A DNA stretch of 17,304 nt, taken from the NCBI GenBank assembly GCA_000432135.1, contig HF990631.1, forward strand, positions 6,113 through 23,416. Reading direction: 5' to 3'. This document shows, one piece after another, positions 1-9,419 of this stretch. The translations under genes and the position numbers were made by a program. The DNA is from Firmicutes bacterium CAG:124 (GTDB lineage Bacteria; Bacillota; Clostridia; Oscillospirales; Oscillospiraceae). Position 1 is the stretch's first letter. Every line of letters begins with the position of its first letter. The notes below the pieces were generated by a model. The model saw nothing but the letters and a program-made list of their open reading frames with translations. It ran no database searches and was not told the origin of the DNA.

Positions 1-22
1 GCATCGGCCCTACAAACCGCCG
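1..22. repeat. Possible truncated end of a palindromic intergenic repeat
   Basis: The first bases, GCATCGGCCCTACAAACC, have the look of one arm of a short palindromic intergenic element ending in CCCCTACA. Elements of this kind are, as I recall, common between genes in Oscillospiraceae genomes. The partner arm would lie outside the window, so the palindrome cannot be seen. A similar string, GCATCTACCCCTACAG, occurs at 12685-12700 on the same strand. No gene is visible in positions 1-54, and no terminator for the minus-strand gene ending at 55 can be recognised. The call is weak because it rests on one short match within the window. Confidence 0.25.
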
Positions 23-54
23 TACCCGGCCCGCAGAGATCCAGGAACGGGAAA

Positions 55-886
55 TTACCCCCGCTGCCGGACGGCCTCATACAATAAAATTGCGGCGGCG
101 TTCGATGCGTTGAGGGATGAAATGCGGCCGCGCATGGGAATACTGACTTTAAAGTCGCACGCTTCGGCGACAAGGCGGCTCATGCCGTCGCCCTCGTTTC
201 CGATGACGATGGCTGCCGGACCCTTGAGATCGGCCTGATAGAGCGCCGTATTGCCGTCTGCCGCCGTGCCAAAGACCCAAACGCCGGCTTTCTGCAACTC
301 GTGGATGGCACTGACCAGATTGGCCACGCGCGCCACCGGCAGATATTCCAGCGCGCCCGCAGAGGCTTTGCCCACAACGGCGGGGGGACCCCAGCTTCGG
401 GGCTTTTGTTTTTTTCACCCAGCTGCGGCGCTTTGGGATGATCACGCCATGCGCGCCCGCGCACTCTGCCGTGCGGATGATCGCGCCCAGATTGTGCGGG
501 TCGGAAAGCTCGTCGCAGATGACGATCAGCGGGGCTTCGCCCCGGCTTTTCGCGTTTTCGAGAATTTCATCGACCGTTGCATAGGCGTGCGCCGCGACCA
601 TGGCAATGACGCCCTGATGCGCGCCCGTGGCCGAAAGCTGGTCGAGCTTGCGCCGGTCGGTTTCCACGACGGCGGCTCCTGCTTCCCTTGCCATGGAGGC
701 CAGCCGTGCAAGGGCACGGTCGGTTTCTCCGGCGGCGATGTAAAGCTTGTCGATGGGACGGCCTGCGGCAAGCGCCTCCTGTACGGCGTTGCGGCCCTCC
801 AGCATATTTTCGGCGGCCTCCGCAGGCTCCTGCGCACGGCGGGCAGGCGGGCGGCGGTCGTTCCGGTTCCAATTTTTCTGTTCCAT
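55..886 (-). pseudogene. rlmB: 23S rRNA 2'-O-ribose methyltransferase RlmB (SpoU/TrmH family), frame-disrupted
   Basis: RlmB methylates the 2'-OH of G2251 in the 23S rRNA P-loop using S-adenosylmethionine. The 5' part reads in frame from ATG at 886 (GGAG five bases upstream). It shows the substrate-binding domain (GRNAVQEAL near residue 31) and SpoU motif 1 (NLGAIIRTAECAGAHGVIIP). After PKRRS the frame changes. The rest lies in another frame from about 375 down to the stop at 55-57, with motif 2 (IGNEGDGM) and motif 3 (SLNASNAAAILLYEA). All catalytic motifs therefore survive, split over two frames. The break coincides with a short insert at about 390-417. Deleting one 28-base repeat period, or one A from the A7 run read on this strand, rejoins the frames. 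The repaired protein would be 267 or 276 residues, against roughly 245-250 for the family. It may be a pseudogene, a slippage-expressed gene or a sequencing error. Confidence 0.85.
389..424. repeat. Short hairpin-bearing insert inside rlmB
   Basis: On the plus strand this segment reads CCCC-AGCTTC-GGGG (389-402) followed by CTTTTGTTTTTTT (403-415). That is a small stem-loop with a T-rich tail, like a compact intrinsic terminator. The motif CCCAGCT occurs at 390-396 and again at 418-424, exactly 28 bases apart, so the segment looks like a unit bounded by a 7-base direct repeat. It falls between the conserved RlmB blocks PKRRS and VVGKASAGALEY, where the family normally has about five residues. 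Its net length shifts the frame by one. It could be a miniature repeat or a mutation, and the seven-base homopolymer at 409-415 is also error-prone in sequencing. No second copy was noticed in the window. Confidence 0.55.
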
Positions 887-920
887 AGTTTCTCCAGCTT
901 ATCATAATAATTCACAATAT

Positions 921-949
921 AGTATAACAGCTTCTTTCGGAAACCTCAA
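921..949 (-). promoter_or_regulatory. Sigma-A promoter for rlmB
   Basis: On the minus strand, -35 TTGAGG (949-944) and -10 TATACT (926-921) are separated by exactly 17 bases, with an extended -10 TG one base upstream of the hexamer. Transcription would start near 914, about 30 bases before the rlmB ATG at 886. It diverges from the ftsH promoter, with about 50 bases between the two -35 elements. Confidence 0.65.
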
Positions 950-977
950 TCCCAATCTCACAATTCACAGAAAATTT

Positions 978-993
978 ACCTGCCGGTGCAGGT
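978..993. other. Perfect inverted repeat between the divergent rlmB and ftsH promoters
   Basis: ACCTGC-CGGT-GCAGGT is a perfect 6-bp inverted repeat with a 4-base spacer. It lies about 7 bases upstream of the ftsH -35 box and outside both predicted transcripts. That position fits a protein-binding site better than an RNA hairpin, but no regulator can be named. Confidence 0.35.
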
Positions 994-999
994 TCTTCC

Positions 1000-1028
1000 T
1001 TGTAAATGCGAGGCGAGTGTGATAAGAT
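1000..1028 (+). promoter_or_regulatory. Sigma-A promoter for ftsH
   Basis: TTGTAA (1000-1005), a 17-base spacer and TAAGAT (1023-1028), with an extended -10 TG at 1020-1021. The start site would be near 1035, giving a leader of about 54 bases before the ftsH start. The -35 is weaker than consensus. Confidence 0.55.
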
Positions 1029-1088
1029 TTGTAACAGAAAATTCCCTACTAAAACTTCCCACGTTTTCACAGAAGGAAGGTGCGTTTC

Positions 1089-3041
<1,953 letters not shown>

Positions 3042-3049
3042 AACCACTC

Positions 3050-3085
3050 GTGCCCCTGCTGGAAAGCGGGGGCACAGTTCGTTTG
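3050..3085 (+). terminator. Probable terminator hairpin after ftsH
   Basis: GTGCCCC (3050-3056) pairs with GGGGCAC (3069-3075). The stem continues inward, past one mismatch, as GCT/AGC closing a GGAA loop. Only a weak T-rich stretch (GTTCGTTTG) follows, so termination may be incomplete. The rest of 3086-3201 holds no gene, only small imperfect inverted repeats such as ATTTTC-AGG-GAAAAT near 3124-3138. Confidence 0.55.
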
Positions 3086-3201
3086 CCCCAAACTCCCGGC
3101 CTTCTCCTGCCGTGGAGAGGTGCATTTTCAGGGAAAATGACGCAGAGGAGTCCGGGAAGCTCCCGTGCCGGTGCGGCACAGAAAAAATAGCGCGATCCCG
3201 C

Positions 3202-3230
3202 TTGACGCGCAGGGGGAAAGCCTCTATAAT
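3202..3230 (+). promoter_or_regulatory. Near-consensus sigma-A promoter for the MATE exporter
   Basis: TTGACG (3202-3207), a 17-base spacer and a perfect TATAAT (3225-3230). This is the best promoter match in the window. Transcription would begin near 3237, which rules out the longer in-frame reading that starts at 3112 and supports the ATG at 3277. Confidence 0.8.
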
Positions 3231-3276
3231 AGGGAAGCTTTTGCGGCAAATGATGCGAAAAAGAGGAACTGTCGTT

Positions 3277-4644
3277 ATGGCAAGATCGCGTCCCGCCCGT
3301 GCGGGCGGTATTCAGATGACCGAAGGGTCACTATACAAAAATATCCTGCTGTTCAGTGTCCCGCTGATCTTCTCACAGCTTCTGCAGGTGCTGTTCAACA
3401 TGGCGGACGTGGCCGTCGTCGGAAAATTCTCCAGCGCGACGGCGCTCGGCTCCGTCGGCTCTACGTCAACGCTTGTCACGCTGTTTACGGGCTTTCTCAT
3501 CGGCCTGTCCAACGGCGTCAATGTCCGCGTGGCGCAGTATCTAGGCGCACGTCAGGAAGAAGACACGCGAAATTGCGTCCACACGGCGCTGATTTTGTGT
3601 ACGCTGTCCGGCGTCGTGATCGCGGTTCTTTGCTTTTTCCTGGCCGCGCCGATGCTGGAGCTGCTGAAGACGAAGGACGATCTGCTGCCCGGCGCGGTGC
3701 TCTATTTCCGCATTTACGCGCTCGGTATGCCGGCGCTCGGCATTTTCAACTTCGGCAACGCCGTCCTGAGCGCCAGCGGCGACACGAAGCGGCCCCTGGC
3801 CTATCTGACGGCGGCAGGCATCCTGAATGTGATCCTGAACCTGTTCTTCGTCATCGTCTGCAAAATGGCCGCCGACGGCGTGGCGCTGGCAAGCATCATC
3901 TCACAGTATCTGTCGGCGGTTTTGGTGCTTCTGCACATGACGCGGCTGACAGACAGCTGCCGCGTGGAGTGGAAGCTTCTGCGCCTGCATGGCAGCGAGG
4001 TCGGGCGCATTCTCGGCCTCGGCGTCCCGGCGGGGATCCAGCATATGATCTTTGCGGTCGCGAATCTGTTCATTCAGGTCGGCATCAACTCGTTTGATTC
4101 GACCGTCGTTTCCGGCAACTCCGCCGCGGTCAACGTGGACAACGTGATTTATAATGTCATGGCCGCGTTCTATACCGCCTGCTCGACCTTCATGGGCCAG
4201 AACTGGGGCGCAGGGAAAAAGGAGCGGATGATGAAGAGCTATTACATCAGCCTCGGCTATTCGTTCGCGATCGCGGCGGTTCTCGGCGCGGCGTTTCTTC
4301 TGTGCGGCGAACCGTTTCTGTACATCTTCACAAACGACGCGGACGTCGTCGCCGCAGGCATGGAGCGGATGCGGATCATGTGCTTCTCCTACTGCGTCAG
4401 CGCCTTCATGGACTGCACCATCGCTGCCTGCCGCGGCCTTGGCCGCAGCTTTGTGCCGACGGTGATCGTGATCATGGGCTCATGCGTGTTCCGCGTGATC
4501 TGGGTCTATACGATCTTCGCGCATTTCCACACCATTCCGTCTTTGTATCTGCTCTACATCTTCTCGTGGACGATCACTGCCGCGGCGGAGATCCTCTATT
4601 TCATTCGCTGCTGCCGCCGTCTGCGCACGGCGCAGACAGCCTGA
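3277..4644 (+). CDS. MATE-family multidrug/toxin efflux transporter
   Basis: This 455-residue polytopic membrane protein resembles the MATE family (NorM/DinF superfamily), which exports cationic or other small compounds in exchange for Na+ or H+. The N-terminal half shows the typical opening GSLYKNILLFSVPLIFSQLL followed by FNMADVAVVGKF. About twelve hydrophobic segments follow in two similar halves, the second beginning near GRILGLGVPAGIQHMIFAVA. The start at 3277 is set by AGAGGA nine bases upstream and by the promoter just before it. The open frame extends back to 3112, but that part would be untranscribed from this promoter. A strong terminator follows. The substrate cannot be told from sequence; the gene is alone in its transcript, with no neighbouring regulator. 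Confidence 0.9.
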   Translation: MARSRPARAGGIQMTEGSLYKNILLFSVPLIFSQLLQVLFNMADVAVVGKFSSATALGSVGSTSTLVTLFTGFLIGLSNGVNVRVAQYLGARQEEDTRNCVHTALILCTLSGVVIAVLCFFLAAPMLELLKTKDDLLPGAVLYFRIYALGMPALGIFNFGNAVLSASGDTKRPLAYLTAAGILNVILNLFFVIVCKMAADGVALASIISQYLSAVLVLLHMTRLTDSCRVEWKLLRLHGSEVGRILGLGVPAGIQHMIFAVANLFIQVGINSFDSTVVSGNSAAVNVDNVIYNVMAAFYTACSTFMGQNWGAGKKERMMKSYYISLGYSFAIAAVLGAAFLLCGEPFLYIFTNDADVVAAGMERMRIMCFSYCVSAFMDCTIAACRGLGRSFVPTVIVIMGSCVFRVIWVYTIFAHFHTIPSLYLLYIFSWTITAAAEILYFIRCCRRLRTAQTA

Positions 4645-4667
4645 CGAAGACGCGCACGATTCTGGTC

Positions 4668-4704
4668 ATATCTCCGCGTGATGGTTCGGATCTCACGCGG
4701 ATAT
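4668..4704. other. Imperfect inverted repeat downstream of the MATE gene
   Basis: ATAT-CT-CCGCGTGA pairs with TCACGCGG-ATAT around an 11-base loop, with two bases bulged on the left arm. It has no T-tract, so it is not a terminator by itself. It may stabilise the 3' end of the mRNA or be a degenerate repeat. Confidence 0.4.
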
Positions 4705-4721
4705 AAGCTGCTATGATGTGC

Positions 4722-4760
4722 CCCCGGCCCTGTCCAGACGCGGACAGGGCCGGGGATTTT
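4722..4760 (+). terminator. Strong intrinsic terminator after the MATE gene
   Basis: CCCCGGCCCTGTCC (4722-4735) pairs perfectly with GGACAGGGCCGGGG (4742-4755) around the loop AGACGC, and ATTTTCC follows. The 14-bp GC-rich stem isolates the exporter transcript from the def operon. Confidence 0.85.
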
Positions 4761-4791
4761 CCATTCGTGCGCATATTCGCCGATTTTTGAC

Positions 4792-4820
4792 TTGAGAAGT
4801 GCGGGAAAGCGTGATAAAAT
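4792..4820 (+). promoter_or_regulatory. Sigma-A promoter of the def-fmt-rsmB-rlmN-stp-prkC-rsgA operon
   Basis: TTGAGA (4792-4797), a 17-base spacer and TAAAAT (4815-4820), with an extended -10 TG at 4812-4813. The start site would be near 4827, about 35 bases before the def ATG. No other good promoter or terminator is visible down to 12595, so this one probably drives the whole operon. Confidence 0.7.
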
Positions 4821-4861
4821 AAATCAAATTGGACCCTTCACGAAAAGGAGCAGAGAATACT

Positions 4862-5365
4862 ATGGCACTGAGAAAGATCGTGACGGTGGGCGACCCCATT
4901 CTGACGAAGGTCTGCCGTCCTGTCACAAGGTTTGACCAGAAGCTTGCGATTTTAATCGAGGACATGATCGAGACGATGCACAACGCGAACGGCGTGGGCC
5001 TTGCCGGGCCGCAGGTCGGCGTGATGCGCAGGCTCTGCGTCGTCGATACCGGCGAGGAAGACGTAGAGCTTGTGAACCCCGAGGTCGTCGAGGTCAGCGA
5101 GGAAACGCAGACCGGCGTGGAGGGCTGTCTGAGCCTGCCCGGCAAATACGGCATCGTCACCCGTCCCGAGCACGTTGTCGTCCGCGCACAGGACCGGAAC
5201 GGTGACTGGTACGAATATGAGGGCGAGGATATCGTCGCCCGCTGCTTCCTGCACGAGATCGACCATCTTGACGGCCATATGTACACCGAGATCGCTGAAC
5301 GGATGCTCACGCCGGAGGAGCTGGAGGAGATGACCCGGCAGGAGGAAGAGGAGGACGGGGAATGA
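4862..5365 (+). CDS. def: Peptide deformylase
   Basis: This metalloenzyme removes the formyl group from the N-terminal methionine of new proteins as they leave the ribosome. All three family motifs are present: GVGLAGPQVG (44-53), EGCLSLP (87-93, metal ligand Cys89) and HEIDH (131-135, metal ligands His131 and His135 with catalytic Glu132). At 167 residues it has the usual length. The start is ATG at 4862 with AGGAG 11 bases upstream. A longer reading from TTG at 4829 would begin at the transcription start and lack a ribosome site. Its last bases overlap the start of fmt. The enzyme undoes the modification made by the product of that next gene, the classic def-fmt pairing. The tail is highly acidic (EEEEDGE). 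Confidence 0.97.
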   Translation: MALRKIVTVGDPILTKVCRPVTRFDQKLAILIEDMIETMHNANGVGLAGPQVGVMRRLCVVDTGEEDVELVNPEVVEVSEETQTGVEGCLSLPGKYGIVTRPEHVVVRAQDRNGDWYEYEGEDIVARCFLHEIDHLDGHMYTEIAERMLTPEELEEMTRQEEEEDGE

Positions 5366-6282
5366 GACTCGTCTTCATGGGCACGCCCGAGTTTGCAAGG
5401 GCGTGTCTGGAAAAGCTGCATTCGGACGGCTTTGACATTGCTGCCGTCTATACCAAGATCGATACGCCGAAAAACCGCGGCATGAAGCTCATCCCGTCGC
5501 CCGTCAAGGAATATGCCCAGTCTGTGAGCCTGCCGGTGCATCAGCCGCAGTCCTTCCGGGACGAGGAGACGGTGCAGCAGCTGCGGGAGCTGAAGCCCGA
5601 TCTGCTGGTCGTCGTCGCCTACGGCAAAATTCTGCCGCAGGCCGTGCTGGATATCCCGAAATACGGCGCGATCAATATGCACGGCAGCATCCTGCCGCAG
5701 CTTCGCGGCTCCGCGCCCGTGCAGCGCTCCATCCTGAACCACTGCGATGAGGCCGGCGTCACCGCCATGTACCTCTCCGCAGGCATGGACGAGGGCGATA
5801 TCATTGAGATCCGCAAAACGGCAATCCAGCCGCTGGAAACCTCCGAGGAGCTGATGGCGCGCCTTGCGCAGCTCGCCGCGCCCCTCTGCGCCGATACCGT
5901 CCGCTCAATCGAGGCAGGGACGGCTCCGCGCATCCCGCAGGATAACGCCCGCGCGACCTACGCGCCCATGCTGTCCAAGGAGGAAAGCCCCATCGACTGG
6001 AACCAGCCCGCGAGATTCATTGTCGACCACGTGCGGGGCCTTGTCCCGTGGCCCGTCGCCACGGCGGAGCTTGGCGGCACGGAATTTAAAATTTACCGCG
6101 TGGAATATGCCGATCAAAAAACGGAGAAAGCCCCAGGTTCGCTCGTCGCGCTGACGAAAAAGGGCCTGCTCGTCGCCTGTCAGGACGGCAATACCGTTCT
6201 TGTCCGTGAGCTGCAGGCCAAGGGCGGCAAGCGTATGCCCGCCCCCGATTATTTCCGGGGACATCCGATCACCATTGAATAA
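5362..6282 (+). CDS. fmt: Methionyl-tRNA formyltransferase
   Basis: Fmt formylates methionyl-initiator tRNA with 10-formyl-tetrahydrofolate, allowing translation to begin with fMet. The N-terminal Rossmann domain opens MRLVFMGTPEFA and has the loop YTKIDTPKNRG, where the family often has PDRPKGRG. The active site is visible as INMHGSILPQLRGSAP (Asn105, His107) with Asp143 in GMDEGDI. The C-terminal OB-like domain for tRNA binding begins near residue 205. At 306 residues it has normal length. The ATG overlaps the def stop codon (ATGA), so translation of the two is probably coupled. The next gene, rsmB, begins 9 bases after its stop. Confidence 0.97.
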   Translation: MRLVFMGTPEFARACLEKLHSDGFDIAAVYTKIDTPKNRGMKLIPSPVKEYAQSVSLPVHQPQSFRDEETVQQLRELKPDLLVVVAYGKILPQAVLDIPKYGAINMHGSILPQLRGSAPVQRSILNHCDEAGVTAMYLSAGMDEGDIIEIRKTAIQPLETSEELMARLAQLAAPLCADTVRSIEAGTAPRIPQDNARATYAPMLSKEESPIDWNQPARFIVDHVRGLVPWPVATAELGGTEFKIYRVEYADQKTEKAPGSLVALTKKGLLVACQDGNTVLVRELQAKGGKRMPAPDYFRGHPITIE

Positions 6283-6291
6283 GAGGTAGCT

Positions 6292-7599
6292 ATGAACGCA
6301 AGAACGACGGCGCTGTCCGTGCTGATTGCCATGCGGCGGCAGAACGCCTGGGCCGACGGTGCGCTGAAGGACTATACGGCCCGCGACCGGCTCGACCGCC
6401 GCGACGCGGCGCTGGCTGCAAGGCTGTTATATGGCGTGGTGCAGAACCGGATGCTGCTGGACTATTATCTTGCGCAGGCCGTAGCGTCCCCGCTGACAAA
6501 ATTACAGCCGGTCGTGCTTGATATCCTGCGTCTCGGCGCGTATCAGATCTTATTTTTGGATAAGATCCCCGTCTCTGCCGCCGTCAATGAAGCGGTCGAG
6601 CAGACGAAGACCTATGCGAACAAACGCGCCGCCGGTCTGGTCAACGGTTCGCTGCGCACCCTTGCCCGCAGAAAGGACGAGCTGGAAAAGCCGCACGATC
6701 TGGCCACGAAATACTCTCACCCGCAGCCGCTCGTCGACTGCCTGCGTGCGTCCATGGACGAGGAAACGCTCGAAGCCTTCCTCGCCGCCGACAACGACAT
6801 TCCCAAAACGGCGCTTCAGGCAAATCCCCTGAAGGCATCTGCAGAGCAGGTGGCTGCCGCGCTGGACGAAGCGGGGATCGCCTGTGAGCCGCACCCGTGG
6901 CTGCCCGGCTGCTTCCTCGTCTCCGGCACGGGCAATCTCGAATCGCTGCCGCTGTTCCAGTCCGGCGCGGTCTATGTGCAGGACGCCGCCGCGAAGCTGG
7001 CCGTGCTGGCCTCCGGCGCAGCGCCCGGCATGCGCGTGCTCGACTGCTGCGCGGCCCCCGGCGGCAAGAGCTTCGCCGCCGCCATGCAGATGGAAAATAC
7101 GGGCAGCATCCTGTCCTGCGACCTGCACGCGCATAAGATTTCCCTGATCGAAAAAAATGCCGCCCGGCTCGGCATTTCCATCCTGAAGGCCGAACAGCGC
7201 AGTGCGTCGGAGTTTGACCCCGCGCTCGAAGCGCAGTTTGACCTCGTCATCGCCGACGTGCCGTGCTCCGGCCTCGGCGTCATCCGCAAAAAGCCGGACA
7301 TCCGCTATAAGCCGCTGGACGCCATCGAGCGCCTGCCGGAGGTGCAGCGCGCCATTCTGGAAACCGTCAGCCGCTATGTAAAGCCCGGCGGCGCACTCCT
7401 TTACAGCACCTGTACCGTCCGAAAAGAGGAAAACGAGGCTGTCGCCCTGCCGTTTTTGCAGGCACACCCGGAATTTTCACTGGAACCGTTCCCAGTCCCG
7501 GACGGACTTGACCTTCCCAACGAGGGCTATGCCGCGCTCCTGCCGCACAAACACGCGGCGGACGGCTTTTTCATCTGTAAGCTGAGGAAACACGCATGA
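6292..7599 (+). CDS. rsmB: 16S rRNA (cytosine-967-C5)-methyltransferase RsmB
   Basis: RsmB (Sun/Fmu) makes m5C967 in 16S rRNA using S-adenosylmethionine. Residues 1-130 form the NusB-like RNA-binding domain, with DRRDAALAARLLYGVV and the stretch from LQPVVLDILRLGAYQ. The C-terminal methyltransferase domain shows motif I with CAAPGGKS (253-260), the DVPCSGLGV block carrying Cys325, and STCT with Cys374. The TC cysteine forms the covalent link to cytosine and the PC cysteine helps release it. The length of 435 fits the family. The Shine-Dalgarno sequence is AGAGGT. The gene overlaps rlmN by four bases (ATGA). RsmB sits beside fmt in a great many bacteria, which supports the assignment over other m5C methyltransferases. 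Confidence 0.95.
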   Translation: MNARTTALSVLIAMRRQNAWADGALKDYTARDRLDRRDAALAARLLYGVVQNRMLLDYYLAQAVASPLTKLQPVVLDILRLGAYQILFLDKIPVSAAVNEAVEQTKTYANKRAAGLVNGSLRTLARRKDELEKPHDLATKYSHPQPLVDCLRASMDEETLEAFLAADNDIPKTALQANPLKASAEQVAAALDEAGIACEPHPWLPGCFLVSGTGNLESLPLFQSGAVYVQDAAAKLAVLASGAAPGMRVLDCCAAPGGKSFAAAMQMENTGSILSCDLHAHKISLIEKNAARLGISILKAEQRSASEFDPALEAQFDLVIADVPCSGLGVIRKKPDIRYKPLDAIERLPEVQRAILETVSRYVKPGGALLYSTCTVRKEENEAVALPFLQAHPEFSLEPFPVPDGLDLPNEGYAALLPHKHAADGFFICKLRKHA

Positions 7600-8624
7600 A
7601 ACAGGATATCAAATCCATGACGCTGGCCGAGCTGCAAGACGCGTTCGCGGCGCTTGGTGAACCGAAATTCCGCGCAAAGCAGGTCTTCGCGTGGCTGCAC
7701 CGCGGCGCGGTCAGCTTCGAGGCCATGACGAACCTCTCCAAGCCCCTGCGCGAAACGCTTGACAGCCTCTATTTCATCAATAAGCCCACCGTCGCCCGCA
7801 AGCAGATCTCCAGGCTTGACGGGACGATCAAATATCTCTGGAGGCTGCGTGACGGCAACTGCGTCGAATCCGTCGTCATGCAGTACCACCACGGCAACAC
7901 CGTCTGCATCTCCTCGGAGGTCGGCTGCCCGATGGGCTGCAAGTTCTGCGCGTCGACCATCGGCGGCCTTGTCCGCAGGCTTGAGCCGTCGGAGCTTCTT
8001 GATCAGGTGCTTTTTTCCCAGCTGGATTCCGGCCTGCCGATCTCCAACATTGTCCTGATGGGCATCGGCGAACCATTGGATAACTTCGACAACGTCATGC
8101 GTTTTCTGGAGCTTGTCAACAGCCCGGACGGCATGAACATCGGGATGCGCCACATCAGCCTTTCCACCTGCGGCCTCGTCGACAAGATCGAACAGCTTGC
8201 CGAACGCGATCTGCAGCTGACGCTTTCCGTGTCCCTGCACTCGCCGGACGACGAATCGCGCAGTAAGATCATGCCCGTCAACCGCCGCTGGCCGGTCGAC
8301 ACGCTGCTATCTGCCTGCCGCGACTACTTCGCGAAGACCGGGCGGCGCATTTCCTTTGAATATACCATGATCGACGGCGTGAGCGACAGCCCGGAGCAGG
8401 CGCAGCTGCTGGCAAAGAAGCTGGCCGGAATGGGCGCGCACGTCAATATGATCCCACTCAACAACGTCACCGAAAGCGGCCTGCATACCTCATCCAGACA
8501 GGCCATCCGCCGCTTCCAGACCATTCTGGAGGAAAACGGTGTCACCGCGACGCTCCGCCGGACGCTCGGCAGCGATATCGACGCTTCCTGCGGCCAGCTG
8601 CGCCGCAAATATGAATCAAACTGA
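7596..8624 (+). CDS. rlmN: Dual-specificity 23S rRNA A2503 / tRNA A37 C2-methyltransferase RlmN (radical SAM)
   Basis: RlmN is a radical-SAM enzyme that methylates C2 of adenosine 2503 in 23S rRNA and A37 in some tRNAs. The [4Fe-4S] motif is C-PMG-C-KF-C (Cys111, Cys115, Cys118). Glu91 in NCVESVVM fits the conserved catalytic glutamate region. Cys332 in ASCGQL matches the cysteine that carries the methyl group. GEPLDN and SLHSPDDESR are typical of the family. At 342 residues it is of normal size. Operon position between rsmB and the PP2C phosphatase is the standard place for RlmN; the related resistance enzyme Cfr is not expected here. The start ATG overlaps the rsmB stop, with GAGGAA upstream. 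Confidence 0.96.
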   Translation: MKQDIKSMTLAELQDAFAALGEPKFRAKQVFAWLHRGAVSFEAMTNLSKPLRETLDSLYFINKPTVARKQISRLDGTIKYLWRLRDGNCVESVVMQYHHGNTVCISSEVGCPMGCKFCASTIGGLVRRLEPSELLDQVLFSQLDSGLPISNIVLMGIGEPLDNFDNVMRFLELVNSPDGMNIGMRHISLSTCGLVDKIEQLAERDLQLTLSVSLHSPDDESRSKIMPVNRRWPVDTLLSACRDYFAKTGRRISFEYTMIDGVSDSPEQAQLLAKKLAGMGAHVNMIPLNNVTESGLHTSSRQAIRRFQTILEENGVTATLRRTLGSDIDASCGQLRRKYESN

Positions 8625-8641
8625 CTGAAGGAGGAATCTCC

Positions 8642-9373
8642 ATGCAGACCTGGGGTTTGACCGATCCGGGCAATATCCGGCAGCAGAATCAGGATTCCTA
8701 CGCGATCGTGCCGTTTGGCCGCGACCGTGTGCTCATGATCGTCTGCGACGGCATGGGCGGCGCGAAATCCGGAAACGTTGCCAGCAGCCTCGCCGTCGAG
8801 GTCTTCACGGACGAGGTGCGCCGCACGCAGCGCCCCGGCATGACACCGGAAAAGGCCGCCGCCATGCTCCGCAGCGCACTGGAGCTGTCCAACAGCGCCG
8901 TCTATGAGCAGTCGCAGCTGAGCGATGATTTTACCGGCATGGGCACGACGCTCGTCGCCGCCTGGATCAGCCGCGATCTGGCCGTCGTTATCAACGTCGG
9001 CGACAGCCGTGCCTATCACTTTACCCGCGAGGACGTGCGCCTCATTACGCGCGACCATTCCATGGTCGCCTATATGGTCGAGCGCGGCGAGCTCACGCAG
9101 GAGCAGGCCAAGCTCCACCCCGGCAAAAACGTCATCACCCGCGCCGTCGGCACCGAGCCGGAGGTCGAAGGAGACGTCTTTACCTGCCGCCTGCGCCGCG
9201 ACGAATGCATTCTGCTCTGCTCCGACGGCCTGTCCAACGAAATGGCCGATCAGGAGATGCTCTTTGAGGTCGTCCACGGTCTGAGCAAAAGCGACTGCTG
9301 CCAGCGGCTGCTGCACATCGCCAAGAACCGCGGCGCACCCGACAACGTGACCGTCACGCTGGCGGCTGTCTGA
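8642..9373 (+). CDS. stp: PP2C-family serine/threonine protein phosphatase (Stp/PrpC)
   Basis: This cytosolic metal-dependent phosphatase reverses phosphorylation by the PASTA kinase encoded next to it. PP2C motifs appear in order: NQDSY (Asp18), VCDGMGG (Asp36 and Gly37 bind the metal centre), GTTL, VGDSRAY (Asp121), CSDGL (Asp194) and DNVT (Asp234). The flap region holds GELT and AVGTEP, as in Bacillus PrpC. The length of 243 fits. The start at 8642 is preceded by AAGGAGG. The gap of 45 bases before prkC contains a 9-codon open frame whose stop overlaps the kinase start. Confidence 0.95.
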   Translation: MQTWGLTDPGNIRQQNQDSYAIVPFGRDRVLMIVCDGMGGAKSGNVASSLAVEVFTDEVRRTQRPGMTPEKAAAMLRSALELSNSAVYEQSQLSDDFTGMGTTLVAAWISRDLAVVINVGDSRAYHFTREDVRLITRDHSMVAYMVERGELTQEQAKLHPGKNVITRAVGTEPEVEGDVFTCRLRRDECILLCSDGLSNEMADQEMLFEVVHGLSKSDCCQRLLHIAKNRGAPDNVTVTLAAV

Positions 9374-9389
9374 CGGGAGGGCGCATAGG

Positions 9390-9419
9390 ATGAAATTTTT
9401 CGGAAAGGAGCGAGCCTGA
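9390..9419 (+). CDS. Possible 9-codon coupling peptide upstream of prkC
   Basis: ATG at 9390 opens a frame encoding MKFFGKERA. It is preceded by GGGAGG about ten bases upstream, and its stop TGA (9417-9419) shares the A of the prkC ATG (TGATG). The kinase ribosome site AAAGGAG lies inside it. Ribosomes ending here could re-initiate on prkC and so couple kinase to phosphatase translation. It is very short and may be chance. Confidence 0.25.
   Translation: MKFFGKERA

Noticed and set aside
251..907. A 218-codon open frame on the plus strand across rlmB
   Set aside because: It is the antisense reading of rlmB. The conserved SpoU motifs lie on the other strand.
3112..3276. N-terminal extension of the MATE exporter from 3112
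   Set aside because: The TTGACG-17-TATAAT promoter lies inside this stretch, so the extension would not be transcribed from it. The peptide is not hydrophobic or MATE-like, and ATG 3277 has a proper Shine-Dalgarno sequence.
7596..8624. Possibility that the radical-SAM methyltransferase is the antibiotic-resistance enzyme Cfr
   Set aside because: Operon position between rsmB and the PP2C gene, and the overall sequence, fit housekeeping RlmN. No mobile element or resistance gene lies nearby.
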